In this document: positions 8,594-17,662 of the stretch, piece after piece
How the letters are laid out: every line of letters starts with the position of its first letter
Numbering within the stretch: position 1 is the stretch's first letter
Source of the DNA: Gemmatimonadota bacterium
Lineage (GTDB): Bacteria; Gemmatimonadota; Gemmatimonadetes; Gemmatimonadales; Gemmatimonadaceae
Direction of reading: 5' to 3'
DNA: 64,000 nt
Assembly: GCA_021324635.1 (NCBI GenBank)
Contig: JAJPIS010000109.1
Coordinates: 1-64,000, forward strand
Made by a program: the position numbers and the translations under genes
The notes under the pieces: generated by a model
Seen by the model: only the letters and a program-made list of their open reading frames with translations
Told to the model about the DNA's origin: nothing
Databases searched by the model: none

Positions 8594-11500
8594 ATGACAT
8601 GTCCGAGAAGCTGGCCCACTCGGTCGCGCGCGTGGCGAGTTGGGTGCGCGGCGGCCATGGTGACCTTCGCGGCGGCCGCGGCTGCCCCCGGAGCAGTCGC
8701 GCAGGCGCCGACGGGGACGATCAGCGGCACCATCAGCGATCGCACGAATAGCACACCCGTGCCGGCAGCGCAGGTGCAGATCGTCGGCACGACCCGCGGC
8801 GCGCTCACGGGGAGCGACGGGAAGTTCCGCATCACCGCGGTACCCAGCGGCCCGGTGCAGCTTCGGGTGACGCGGATCGGCTACGCCGCCGAGACCCGCA
8901 CCGTCACTGTCCCCACCAACGATGTCGCGACCGTCGATCTCTCGCTCGCGCAGACGCAGGTCACGCTCGACCAGGTGGTGGTGCAGGCGACCGGGGGCAC
9001 CCAGCGCGAGCGCGAGGCCGGCATGACGATCGCCACGATCGCGGCCGACTCGGTCGCCAAGGCGGCGATCAGTACCTTCTCCGACCTCATCGCCGCGAAG
9101 GCGCCCGGGGTCAATGTCCAGCAGAGCACGGGCGAGGTCGGCTCTGGCTCGCGCATCCGCATCCGAGGCTCCAACAGCGTCTCGCTCCCGAACGACCCCC
9201 TGATCGTCGTCGACGGCATCCGCGTCACCAATCAGGCCGCCGCCGTGTCGGACGGCTTCACGCTGGCGGGCGGCCAGACACCTTCACGGATCGACGACCT
9301 CAACCCCGACGACATCGAGACCGTCGAGGTGCTCAAGGGGCCGGCCGCGTCGGCGCTCTACGGAACGGCGGCGTCGAACGGCGTGCTGCTCATCACGACC
9401 AGGAAAGGCGTACCGGGGCGCGCCCGCTGGAGTCTCCACGCCGATTGGGGGCCGGTGCGCAACGCGTCGAGCTTTCCAGCGAACTTCGGACAGGTCGGGA
9501 CGGCCCAGACCGCGAGCGGACCGCAGCGGGTCACGAATTGCAGCCTGATCCTGCAAGGCCTGGGGCAGTGCACCCGGACGGCCGATTCGCTGCTCGAGTG
9601 GAACCCCCTCATGTCGTCCCAGTTCTCGCCGTTCGTGAAGAACGCGAGCCGGACGCTCGCCGGTGGGAGTGTCGCCGGCGGCAACGAAGCCACGAGCTAC
9701 TATGTGAGCGGTGACTTCGACAACACGCACGGGCTCTACGCCAATAATTTCCAGCAGCGCAATAGCGCCCGCGCCAATCTCCACACGAACGCCTCGCCCA
9801 AGGTCGATTTCGCCGTCAACGCCGGGTACTTCCAGAACCGCCTCCAGCTTCCGCAGAACGACAACAACACGTACAGCCCCCTGGCCAGCGCTTATCTCGG
9901 CCAGCCGTTCAATGATCCGACGACGCACGGCTACGGCTTTCTCCTCCCCGAACAGACGAACAACGTCATCACGGGACAGAATGTCGAGCGCCTCACGGGC
10001 GGAGCGACCGGCAACTGGCGCCCGCTGTCCTGGCTGACGATCACGGGGATCGGCGGGGTCGACTACACCAACCAGACGGACCGGTTCTTCATCGCCCCGG
10101 GCGTGATCCCGCCGCCGGCCGGAGTGCTCCAGTCCACCGGTGAGGCGGTCTCCAATCCCTTCGAGTACTGGACCTACACGACGCAGCTCAACGCCACGGC
10201 GGACTACCCGCTGAGCGCGTCGATCCGGGGGACGTCGGCGATCGGCACGCAGTATACCAACGAGATCACGCGCGGGACGGAGGCCTCAGGGTTCGGGTTG
10301 GTCGCCGGTACCGGGTCGGTCGCCGGCTCGACGAGCAACTTCGCGGTCACCGAGGTCGGCAACCGGCAGGTGGTGACGCTCGGCTACTACGCCCAACAGC
10401 AGCTGGCCTGGCGCGACAAGGTCTTCCTCACCGGCGCGCTGCGCCTCGACGACAACAGCGCCTTCGGGCAGGTCTACACGCCGGCATACTACCCGTCGGT
10501 GAGCGCGTCGTGGGTCATCGGCGAGGAGCCATGGTTCCCGAGATCGTCCGCCGTCAGCTCGCTCCGGCTCCGTGCGGCGTTCGGGGTCAACGGCCAGCAC
10601 CCCGGGTTCCAGCAGGCACAGACGTTCTTCAATTCGGTGACGTATCGGTCCGCCGGCGGGGAGGTGCCCGGAGTGGTGCTTGCCAGCGTCGGCAACCCCA
10701 ATCTCAAGCCGGAGCTGTCCCGCGAGATCGAGGGCGGGTTCGACGCGGGCTTCTGGCACGACCGCATCAACCTCCAGGTCACCGGCTACGCGAAGACGAC
10801 CACCGACGCGCTCGTCGCGGTCAATCTCGTGCCGTCGGCCGGCGGCTTCACGGTCAATCAGGGCACGACGATCGCCGAGACGATCACGCAGTTCCGAAAC
10901 CTCGGGACGGTGACCAACCGTGGGCTCGAGATCCTCCTCTCGGCGAACCTCGTCGCCACCCGCAATGCCCGCCTCGATTTCACGGTCACACAGTCGCTCA
11001 ACAACAACAAGCTGGTGACCCTCGGCCCCGGGATCGCCCCGATCCGCTTCGGGCTCAGCAGCATCACGGGAGAGTTCATTCAGCGGCAGGAATCCGGCTA
11101 TCCGCTCGGCGGATTCTGGCAGCAGACGTACACGTACGCCGATCTCAATCACGATGGGATCATCGAGCCGAACGAGATCACGCTGTCGCCCGACGAGCAC
11201 TTCCGCGGCGCTCCGTACCCATCCCAGTCGTTGAGCCTCGGCCCGACGCTCTCGTTCCTCCGCTACTTCAGGATCGCGACCCTGTTCGACAACCGCTCCG
11301 TGGTCTACACCTTCAACGCGACGCAGCAGTTCCGCTGCTCGGTCGTCAACCCGTTCACGAACTGTCAGCAGGCGTACGACCCGCGCACGTCCCTCAAGCA
11401 GCAGGCGATCGTGGCCGCTGACGCGGTCGGCTCGGACGCCGGTTTCATCCAGGACGCGTCGTTCTGGAAATGGCGGGAGCTGTCCTTCACGGCCACCGCT

Positions 11501-11698
11501 CCACAGCGCTGGCTCGCGCGGACGCCGTTCTCGGTGCTGAGCGTCACGCTCGCGGGCCGCAACCTCCACACCTGGACGAAGTACCAGGGGCCGGACCCGG
11601 AAGCCACATTCGCCGGGCAGAGCAACTTCACCACGACGGACTTCTTCACGCAGCCGATCGTCCGCTACTGGACCGGCCGCATCGACCTCACGTTCTGA
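8594..11698 (+). CDS. SusC/RagA-like TonB-dependent outer-membrane receptor
   Basis: A 1034-residue receptor. A signal peptide spans about residues 1-36 (ending AVAQ). Residues about 38-118 form a CarboxypepD-regulatory-like domain (GTISGTISDRTNSTPVPAA ... VTRIGYAAETRTV) leading into LDQVVVQATG. A plug domain follows (AAKAPGVNVQQSTGEVGSGS, RIRGSNS, DPLIVVDGIRV, IETVEVLKGPAASALYG). The rest is a large beta-barrel ending in an aromatic (RIDLTF), typical of BAM substrates. It would import an oligosaccharide, peptide or siderophore-like ligand with energy from TonB; the ligand is unknown. GGGAGGAGAGGAA precedes the start. The SusD-like partner lies 10 bases downstream. Confidence 0.92.
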   Translation: MTCPRSWPTRSRAWRVGCAAAMVTFAAAAAAPGAVAQAPTGTISGTISDRTNSTPVPAAQVQIVGTTRGALTGSDGKFRITAVPSGPVQLRVTRIGYAAETRTVTVPTNDVATVDLSLAQTQVTLDQVVVQATGGTQREREAGMTIATIAADSVAKAAISTFSDLIAAKAPGVNVQQSTGEVGSGSRIRIRGSNSVSLPNDPLIVVDGIRVTNQAAAVSDGFTLAGGQTPSRIDDLNPDDIETVEVLKGPAASALYGTAASNGVLLITTRKGVPGRARWSLHADWGPVRNASSFPANFGQVGTAQTASGPQRVTNCSLILQGLGQCTRTADSLLEWNPLMSSQFSPFVKNASRTLAGGSVAGGNEATSYYVSGDFDNTHGLYANNFQQRNSARANLHTNASPKVDFAVNAGYFQNRLQLPQNDNNTYSPLASAYLGQPFNDPTTHGYGFLLPEQTNNVITGQNVERLTGGATGNWRPLSWLTITGIGGVDYTNQTDRFFIAPGVIPPPAGVLQSTGEAVSNPFEYWTYTTQLNATADYPLSASIRGTSAIGTQYTNEITRGTEASGFGLVAGTGSVAGSTSNFAVTEVGNRQVVTLGYYAQQQLAWRDKVFLTGALRLDDNSAFGQVYTPAYYPSVSASWVIGEEPWFPRSSAVSSLRLRAAFGVNGQHPGFQQAQTFFNSVTYRSAGGEVPGVVLASVGNPNLKPELSREIEGGFDAGFWHDRINLQVTGYAKTTTDALVAVNLVPSAGGFTVNQGTTIAETITQFRNLGTVTNRGLEILLSANLVATRNARLDFTVTQSLNNNKLVTLGPGIAPIRFGLSSITGEFIQRQESGYPLGGFWQQTYTYADLNHDGIIEPNEITLSPDEHFRGAPYPSQSLSLGPTLSFLRYFRIATLFDNRSVVYTFNATQQFRCSVVNPFTNCQQAYDPRTSLKQQAIVAADAVGSDAGFIQDASFWKWRELSFTATAPQRWLARTPFSVLSVTLAGRNLHTWTKYQGPDPEATFAGQSNFTTTDFFTQPIVRYWTGRIDLTF

Positions 11699-11708
11699 GC
11701 CGACGCCA

Positions 11709-13091
11709 ATGTCTTCGATCATTCGGACCAATGGGCGGAGCCGGATCGCATACAGCCCACGCACGACGCTCGCCATGCGTGGCCTCCTCGGCGTCGCCGT
11801 CCTGCCCGCTCTCCTCGCCTGCAACCCGAGCAACGCCCTGAACGTGCCCCAGCCGGACAACGTGCAACCCGGCAATCTCGACGCCAAGGCCGCACTGCCG
11901 ACGTTGCGGGCGGCAGCGCTGAGCGCCTTCCAGATCGCATACAGCGGCGGCGCGGACGAGGCCAACAACGGACACGAAGGCCAGATTCTCGGGACGGGCC
12001 TCTTCACGGACGAGCTCCAGGATGAGGAGACCTTCACGAGTCGCATCGAGTTGGACGGCCGGAGCGCGACACCGGGCAACAGCACGCTCAACGGGCTCTT
12101 TCTCGACCTCCAGCAGGCCCGGGCCATGGCCGACCGGGCCGATGCGAAATACACGCGCTTCAGTCCGGCGGAGCCGGGCCACGCGCTCGTCCTCAACCTC
12201 GGTGGCTTCGCGTACACCCTGTTCGCCGAGAACTACTGCGAGGGCGTGCCCTTCAGCACCCTGAACGACGATGCCTCCATCACGTACGGGCAACCGCTCA
12301 CCCGCCAGCAGATGATCGCCCGCGCGGTCCAACACTTCGACTCGGCGCTCGCGATCGCCCAGGCCGCGTCAGACACGCTGGACGTGAACCTCGCCGACGT
12401 CGGTCTCGCGCGCGCCCTGCTCGACAGCGGAGACGATGCCGACGCCGCAGCCGCAGCCGCCAAGGTGCCGGGCAGCTTCAGCTTCACGATCGGGGCGTCC
12501 ACGAACACCGCCGTCGAGAACAACGGCATCTGGAACTACACGTTCAACAACCTGGACTTCAGCGTGTCGGACAGCGAGGGGACGAACGGACTGCCGTTTT
12601 TCAGTGCCCACGACCCGCGCGTCCCGGCCGTGAACACGGGAGGCCCCGGGTTCAGCAGCGGCACGAATCCGTTCCTCCAGCAGCAACTCTACCCGACGCA
12701 AGTGTCACCGATTCCGCTCGCGACCGGGACCGAAGCGCAGCTCGTCGTCGCCGAGCACGAGCTGCGGACCGGGAACTCCGGCGCGTGGCTCGCGACGCTC
12801 AATGCCCTCCGGGCGACCATCCCGGGGCTCGCACCGCTGAGCGATCCCGGAACACAGGCCGTGCGGATCAGCCTCCACTTCCACGAGCGGGCGTTCTGGC
12901 TCTACTTGACCGCCCACCGGCTCGGCGACCTGCGGCGCCTCGTGCGACAGTATGGCCGCGACCAGAGCACGGTCTTCCCCGTGGGAATCGACATCAAGGG
13001 GCAGCCCTACGGCTCCGACGTCACCTTTCCGGTCTCGGCCGACGAGCAGAACAACCCCAACTTCCACGGCTGCCTGAATCGGGACGCGTGA
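11709..13091 (+). CDS. SusD/RagB-like surface lipoprotein
   Basis: A 460-residue lipoprotein directly after the SusC-like gene. The lipobox LPALLAC ends a short hydrophobic stretch with Cys at residue 38; an in-frame ATG at 11775 would give a more compact signal with Cys at residue 16 and may be the real start. The body is helical with TPR-like character and a C-terminal RLGDLRRLVRQYG block followed by FPVSADEQNNP, typical of SusD-like proteins in this setting. It should sit on the outer face of the outer membrane as the substrate-binding lid of the receptor. Confidence 0.85.
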   Translation: MSSIIRTNGRSRIAYSPRTTLAMRGLLGVAVLPALLACNPSNALNVPQPDNVQPGNLDAKAALPTLRAAALSAFQIAYSGGADEANNGHEGQILGTGLFTDELQDEETFTSRIELDGRSATPGNSTLNGLFLDLQQARAMADRADAKYTRFSPAEPGHALVLNLGGFAYTLFAENYCEGVPFSTLNDDASITYGQPLTRQQMIARAVQHFDSALAIAQAASDTLDVNLADVGLARALLDSGDDADAAAAAAKVPGSFSFTIGASTNTAVENNGIWNYTFNNLDFSVSDSEGTNGLPFFSAHDPRVPAVNTGGPGFSSGTNPFLQQQLYPTQVSPIPLATGTEAQLVVAEHELRTGNSGAWLATLNALRATIPGLAPLSDPGTQAVRISLHFHERAFWLYLTAHRLGDLRRLVRQYGRDQSTVFPVGIDIKGQPYGSDVTFPVSADEQNNPNFHGCLNRDA

Positions 13092-13123
13092 CACGCTGGC
13101 GCGAGCCGCTTCGCGGGACGAGA

Positions 13124-13163
13124 ATCGAGGGCCGGCTCCGAACCATTGGAGCCGGCCCTCGAT
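13124..13163. terminator. 16-bp perfect hairpin between convergent genes
   Basis: A perfect 16-bp stem (13124-13139 with 13148-13163) closes an 8-base loop. It lies between the SusD-like gene ending at 13091 (plus) and the threonine dehydratase ending at 13198 (minus), so it can serve both as a terminator. There is no long T-run on either side. Confidence 0.75.
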
Positions 13164-13197
13164 GTCTCGCGCCATGGCCGGAGTCGAGTGCGGACCC

Positions 13198-14172
13198 TCA
13201 GTTCCAGCGCAGTCCCTTGAGCTGATCCAGATTCACATTGCCGCCGCTCAGTACGCAGACGACCTTCGCCCCCGGCGCTGCCTTGATCAGGCCGCGGCGG
13301 AGCGCCGCGACCGGTGCCGCCGCCGCCCCCTCGACGACGAGCTTGCAGTGGCCCATCACCCAGCGCAGCCCCTCGAAGATCTCCTCGTCTGGCAGGGTCA
13401 CGATCTCGTCGACGTAGCGCCGCACGACGGCGAGGGTGGTCTCGCCCACGCGCTTGACGCGCAAGCCGTCGATGATGCAGTCGACCGTCGGCAGGGTCAC
13501 GAGATGGCCCGCCCGCACGCTCTCGAGCATGCCGGGCGCCCCCGACGACTCGACGCCGATCACGCGCACGTTTGGCTTGTGCGTCTTGAGCGCCATCGAG
13601 ACACCCGAGATCAACCCGCCCCCACCGATCGGGACGACGACGACATCCACGTCCGGGAAGTCCTCGAGGATCTCGAGTCCGACGGTCCCCTGCCCGGCGA
13701 TGAGATCGAGATCGTCGAAGGGGTGGATGTACGTCAGCCCGCGCTCGGCCACGAGCGACTTCGCGCGCTCGTTGGCCTCATCCCAGATGGTGCCGTGCAG
13801 GACGACTTCGGCACCGTACGCGCGGGTCGCCTCGATCTTGGACGGCGTCGCGTTCTCGGCCATGCACACGACCGCCTTGATACCGTAGATCGCCGCCGCG
13901 AGCGCCACCCCCTGGGCGTGATTGCCGGCCGATGAGCAGATGACGCCGCGCGCGCGCTCGTCGGGGGTCAGCTCCGCGAACTTGTTGAGCGGCCCGCGGA
14001 TCTTGTATGACCCGGTCCGCTGAAAGACTTCGGCTTTGAGCCGGACGTCGAACCCCGTGTCCTGGCTGAGCAGCCGCGAGGTCAGCAGCGGGGTATGGTA
14101 CGCGTGGGCGGACACCCGCCGCCGAGCCTCGGCGAACACGGCGGTGGACAGCGGGATCGTATGGCGAGACAT
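13198..14172 (-). CDS. ilvA: Threonine dehydratase (threonine ammonia-lyase), short form
   Basis: A 324-residue fold-type II PLP enzyme. Lys57 in GSYKIRG is the PLP Schiff-base residue, SSAGNHAQG binds the substrate carboxylate, and PIGGGGLISG is the phosphate-binding glycine loop. The length matches the form without a C-terminal ACT-like regulatory domain, so allosteric control by isoleucine is not expected. It would deaminate threonine or serine to a 2-keto acid and ammonia. The ATG at 14172 has AGGAG about 7 bases upstream. It is the last gene of a minus-strand run after the two-component pair, with a 182-base gap. Confidence 0.88.
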   Translation of the reverse strand: MSRHTIPLSTAVFAEARRRVSAHAYHTPLLTSRLLSQDTGFDVRLKAEVFQRTGSYKIRGPLNKFAELTPDERARGVICSSAGNHAQGVALAAAIYGIKAVVCMAENATPSKIEATRAYGAEVVLHGTIWDEANERAKSLVAERGLTYIHPFDDLDLIAGQGTVGLEILEDFPDVDVVVVPIGGGGLISGVSMALKTHKPNVRVIGVESSGAPGMLESVRAGHLVTLPTVDCIIDGLRVKRVGETTLAVVRRYVDEIVTLPDEEIFEGLRWVMGHCKLVVEGAAAAPVAALRRGLIKAAPGAKVVCVLSGGNVNLDQLKGLRWN

Positions 14173-14354
14173 CGGTGCTCCTACGCACGAGAGGCGCGAT
14201 TGCACCGGCGATCCACGGCACGTGTCGACCGCACGACCGCACCGCCGGACCGGCATGGTCGAGCATGCCGAGCCCCGATAAGATGGACACCAGCGCCGCC
14301 TCCCGCCAGCCAACGAGGTGGACCTTCACGAGCGCCTCCGCGAGACGACACCGC

Positions 14355-15032
14355 TCAGGCCACGAACCGGTAGCCGATCGTCCACACGGTGACGATGTGC
14401 CGAGGACGCGCCGGATCGTCCTCCAGCTTGCGCCGGAGCTCCGCCACATGCGAGTCGACGGTCCGCGTCAGCACGAACGCGCCATAGCCCCACACTTCCC
14501 GCAGCAACTCGGCCCGCGACGCCACCGCCCCTTGCCGGTGGACGAGGGCCAGCAGGAGGGCGAATGCTTTGGGCGTGAGAGCGCACGACTCGCCCTCTCG
14601 AGTCACCGTGTGTGTCACGGGATCGACGATCACGCTCCCGAACCGGATCACCCCCTGGCCGTTCCGCGCGCCCGCCCGCCGCAGAAGCGCCCGCACGCGC
14701 TCGATCAGCTCGAGCACGCCAAAGGGCTTGGTGACGTATTGATCGGCATCGAGCCGAAAGCCACGGATCTTGTCGCCCTCCTCGCTCCGTGCGCTCAGGA
14801 TCAGCACCGGCATACGGCTGCCGTTGCTTCGAAGTGCATGGAGGACGTCGAAGCCGTCGATCCCGGGGAGCATCAAATCGAGAATGACGAGATCCGCCGG
14901 CCACTCGCGCGCAATGGCAATCGCGGCATGTCCCTCGTCCGCAATGCGGGTGTCGTAGCCCTCGAGGCGCAGGTTGTGCGCGAGGCTCGAGGCGAGGTCC
15001 GCGTTGTCCTCGACGATGAGAATGTGCGTCAC
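14355..15032 (-). CDS. OmpR/PhoB-family response regulator
   Basis: A 225-residue regulator. The receiver domain has the acidic pair (ILIVEDN), phospho-acceptor Asp52 in LVILDLMLPG and Lys102 in YVTKPF. The C terminus is a winged-helix DNA-binding domain (LTPKAFALLLALV, VWGYGA, RTVDSHVAELRRKLE, TVWTIGYRFV). Its start overlaps the stop of the kinase gene as ATGA (15029-15032), so the two are translationally coupled. Targets are unknown. Confidence 0.92.
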   Translation of the reverse strand: MTHILIVEDNADLASSLAHNLRLEGYDTRIADEGHAAIAIAREWPADLVILDLMLPGIDGFDVLHALRSNGSRMPVLILSARSEEGDKIRGFRLDADQYVTKPFGVLELIERVRALLRRAGARNGQGVIRFGSVIVDPVTHTVTREGESCALTPKAFALLLALVHRQGAVASRAELLREVWGYGAFVLTRTVDSHVAELRRKLEDDPARPRHIVTVWTIGYRFVA

Positions 15033-16951
15033 ACCTGATGAGACACGTTCGGGCGCCCAAAGGTGTGCGCCGATGCCAGCGGCGCCGGCGAGGCGCTGGG
15101 CGCCGGCCTCCGCATCGCCGGCGGGGGCGGCGGGGACGGCGTGGGCGGCGGGGGACGCAAGTCGCGGATCGGCAGCTCGACGACGAATTCGGCCCCCCCG
15201 CGCCCCGCCCCCTCGGCATGGCCGGTATCGCTGGCATCGGCCACCCGCACCCGTCCACCATGACGGGTCACCGTATCGTGGACGATGGTGAGCCCGATGC
15301 CACTGCCACCGATTCCGCGCCGCACCGAGCTGGATCCGCGCACGAACGGCTGCCAGATACGGTCGCGCTCGCTCGGGCGGACCCCTGGCCCTTCATCGGT
15401 CACCGACAGTCGGACGACGTGTGGCGTGGCCTCGGCATGCTCCACACGAACGTGGACGACCTGATCGGGCGGTCCGTACTTGACGGCGTTGTCGAGCAGG
15501 TTGAGGACGATCTGGCGGAGCGCATCCGGCTCGAGCGCCAACGGCGGTGTCGGATGGATATCGGTTGCGAGCGTGGTCCGCCGTGCGGCAGCCAGCGGCC
15601 GGAACTCCTCGACGATCGCGGCGACGTCGCTGGCCACGTCAGTTGGCACCCGCACCCAGCCGCCCTCCCGCCCGTGGCGAGAGAAGCGGAGGACGTTCTC
15701 GGTGAGGTACGTGAGCCGCCGGGTTTCCCGATCCATCCGCTGGAGGATCGCGTCGCGGAGCGTCTCGGTGTCGTACCGCCCGAGCCGCAGCGTGTCCAGA
15801 TCGAGCTGGATCTGCGACAGCGGCGTCCGCAGCTCGTGCGACACGTTGGCGACGAAATCGGAGCGCAGGGTGGCGAGCTCCCCCTCGCGCCGGAGTTGCA
15901 TCGCGGCGACGACCGACAGCGCCGCGGCAAGCGCCAGCAATGTGAGCAGGAACGGCACTCGCGAGCGGGGCAGGCCGCCGATGATGAGCTGGGTCGCGAG
16001 TTCCGGACGGATCTCGAGATGGGCCACGAGGCCCCCGTAGCTCGCGGGAAGCTCCTGTCGTGCGTCCAGCACCCACCGCCAGCCCGAGTCGGTGGAGAAG
16101 AGGGGCCGCCCTGACGCGTCGAGCACCTCCCCGGCGAGCAGCGCCCGCGTCGGCCGGCCGCGGGTGAAGGTCCACGGGAGCAACCCCTGCTCGTCGAACG
16201 CGTCGGCGAGGAGTCCCGCGACCGCCCGCGAGCCCATCGCGGCGGCGTACACGACGGTATCACCCCACGCGGTCGGCATCAGCGTGTAGAGCAGCACCGT
16301 CGCATCGGGGCGCCGGGCGGGCACGATATAGGTGAACCCCCAGTCGGAGCGGTAGCCCGAGCGGACGAGGGCCACGATCGTGTCGCGCACCAGCTGTCCG
16401 TCGAGGACGGCCCCGTCGTCGGCGGCGTGTGCCGAGCGAGCCGTTCGGTGTCGGACGACGGAGTCCGACCGCCATCCGCGATCCGGGTCGGCGAAGACGT
16501 TGCGAGCGACGGTCACCGCGTTCGCGCCGAGGGTCCAGGCGTAATACGCGCGCGGCGTATAGCCCGTTTCGGCTCGCCGGCACCGACAGGCCGCGTCCCA
16601 CGGCAGGTAGGACGCGATCTCGCCGGCCGCCGGGACGTGGCGAACGGTGTGCACGTAATGCCCGTGGTAGACGGGCCCGAGGACCTCCTTGGCCGCCCTG
16701 CCGAGCTGGTCGCGGAGGTACTGCTGGTAACTCCAGGTCGCGAAGTGCGCGTAGTCGCGCAACGCGCTGTCCGCGACTGTCTCCTGCGAGCGCACCGTGC
16801 GGTGCACGTCATCGGCTGCGACGGCGATGAGCGCAACGCTGGCAAGGAGGAGCCCGAGCGGCCAGCGGGTGCGGGCTCCTGGCCACCGGCGCCATCGGCG
16901 CAGGCCCCGAGGGGCGGCCGCGGGCCGGCCCTCGCGTGATGGAGAGGACAC
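15029..16951 (-). CDS. Membrane sensor histidine kinase
   Basis: A 640-residue kinase. A membrane segment (WPLGLLLASVALIAVAA) near residue 35 is followed by a sensor region of about 300 residues and a second membrane segment (SRVPFLLTLLALAAALSVVAA) near residue 340. The HisKA box NVSHELRTPLSQIQLDLD carries the phospho-His. The ATPase domain shows NLLDNAVKYGP, VTDEGPGVRP and GGSGIGLTIV. The sensor part includes a Cys/Arg-rich patch (WDAACRCRRAE). The GTG at 16951 is preferred; the reading frame continues upstream but looks non-coding. It pairs with the coupled OmpR-type regulator. Confidence 0.88.
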   Translation of the reverse strand: MSSPSREGRPAAAPRGLRRWRRWPGARTRWPLGLLLASVALIAVAADDVHRTVRSQETVADSALRDYAHFATWSYQQYLRDQLGRAAKEVLGPVYHGHYVHTVRHVPAAGEIASYLPWDAACRCRRAETGYTPRAYYAWTLGANAVTVARNVFADPDRGWRSDSVVRHRTARSAHAADDGAVLDGQLVRDTIVALVRSGYRSDWGFTYIVPARRPDATVLLYTLMPTAWGDTVVYAAAMGSRAVAGLLADAFDEQGLLPWTFTRGRPTRALLAGEVLDASGRPLFSTDSGWRWVLDARQELPASYGGLVAHLEIRPELATQLIIGGLPRSRVPFLLTLLALAAALSVVAAMQLRREGELATLRSDFVANVSHELRTPLSQIQLDLDTLRLGRYDTETLRDAILQRMDRETRRLTYLTENVLRFSRHGREGGWVRVPTDVASDVAAIVEEFRPLAAARRTTLATDIHPTPPLALEPDALRQIVLNLLDNAVKYGPPDQVVHVRVEHAEATPHVVRLSVTDEGPGVRPSERDRIWQPFVRGSSSVRRGIGGSGIGLTIVHDTVTRHGGRVRVADASDTGHAEGAGRGGAEFVVELPIRDLRPPPPTPSPPPPPAMRRPAPSASPAPLASAHTFGRPNVSHQV

Positions 16952-17131
16952 GGGTCCGTCCAAGATTGCTGCTCGGCCCGAGGGCCGCAACGGACCGTCT
17001 GTGCCGGATGTATGAAATCGGCGACCGCCCTCCCCCTCCGGGACGGGGGCACATCCCGGGTCGCACCGCGCCTGTGCAACCCCTGCCACCCTGTGGCCCC
17101 GGGCCATGGCTCACCGATCCGCCCCGGCGCA

Positions 17132-17536
17132 TCACGGACGAAGTCGACCGGGGACGACGCTCATGCTGGACTCGTCCAGCTCGCGCGCGACGTGCAGCTC
17201 GGCGTGATCCTCGCCGGCGCGCATCGTGACCGCGTCGGCGAGGAAGTCTGCACCGCCGCCGATCGGGTGGAGCAACAGTTGCACGCGGCCCGGAGCGAGG
17301 AGCGACACCGGAACGGTGACCAGGCTCCGGGTGTGTGACGTCGCGAACCCGATGCGGACGCGCTGGCCGCCACGGTAGGCGAAGACGACGACGTCCGATG
17401 GCGCGTCGTTCTGAACCACCACTTGCACCGCCTCCGCCGCGGGGCGCGCGTCGGTGCGGACGGGCGCTGACGCACAGCCTCCGACCATCACACCGGCCGC
17501 GATGAGTGTCGCGCTGGCTTGCCACGTCGGTCGCAT
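17132..17536 (-). CDS. Small lipoprotein of unknown function
   Basis: A 134-residue protein with a lipoprotein signal (LIAAGVMVGGC, Cys at about residue 21) and a beta-rich body (VQVVVQNDAPSDVVVFAYRGG, VQLLLHP). The pattern suggests a small immunoglobulin- or transthyretin-like fold, but I do not recognise the family. CAGGGAG lies about 7 bases upstream of the ATG at 17536, which decides this start over one 33 bases further up. It sits 180 bases upstream of the kinase gene on the same strand and may share its transcript. Confidence 0.65.
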   Translation of the reverse strand: MRPTWQASATLIAAGVMVGGCASAPVRTDARPAAEAVQVVVQNDAPSDVVVFAYRGGQRVRIGFATSHTRSLVTVPVSLLAPGRVQLLLHPIGGGADFLADAVTMRAGEDHAELHVARELDESSMSVVPGRLRP

Positions 17537-17614
17537 GGACGCTCCCTGTAGGTGTGCGCGATGAGACACGCGGCGTCGGCCCGTCGTTGGGGGTCATCCG
17601 TAGCTCCCACAGTT

Positions 17615-17655
17615 CCCTGACAGCTCCTGCGCAGCGCACGCACGACCTGTCAGGG
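17615..17655. promoter_or_regulatory. Inverted repeat, candidate AbiEi autoregulatory operator
   Basis: CCCTGACAG at 17615-17623 and CTGTCAGGG at 17647-17655 are perfect inverted 9-mers with centres 32 bp apart, about three helical turns. The downstream copy ends 7 bases before the ATG of the AbiEi-like gene and overlaps its ribosome site. AbiEi-type antitoxins are known to repress their own operons by binding inverted repeats, so this is a plausible operator. The link is inferred from position. Confidence 0.5.
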
Positions 17656-17662
17656 GATTGTC

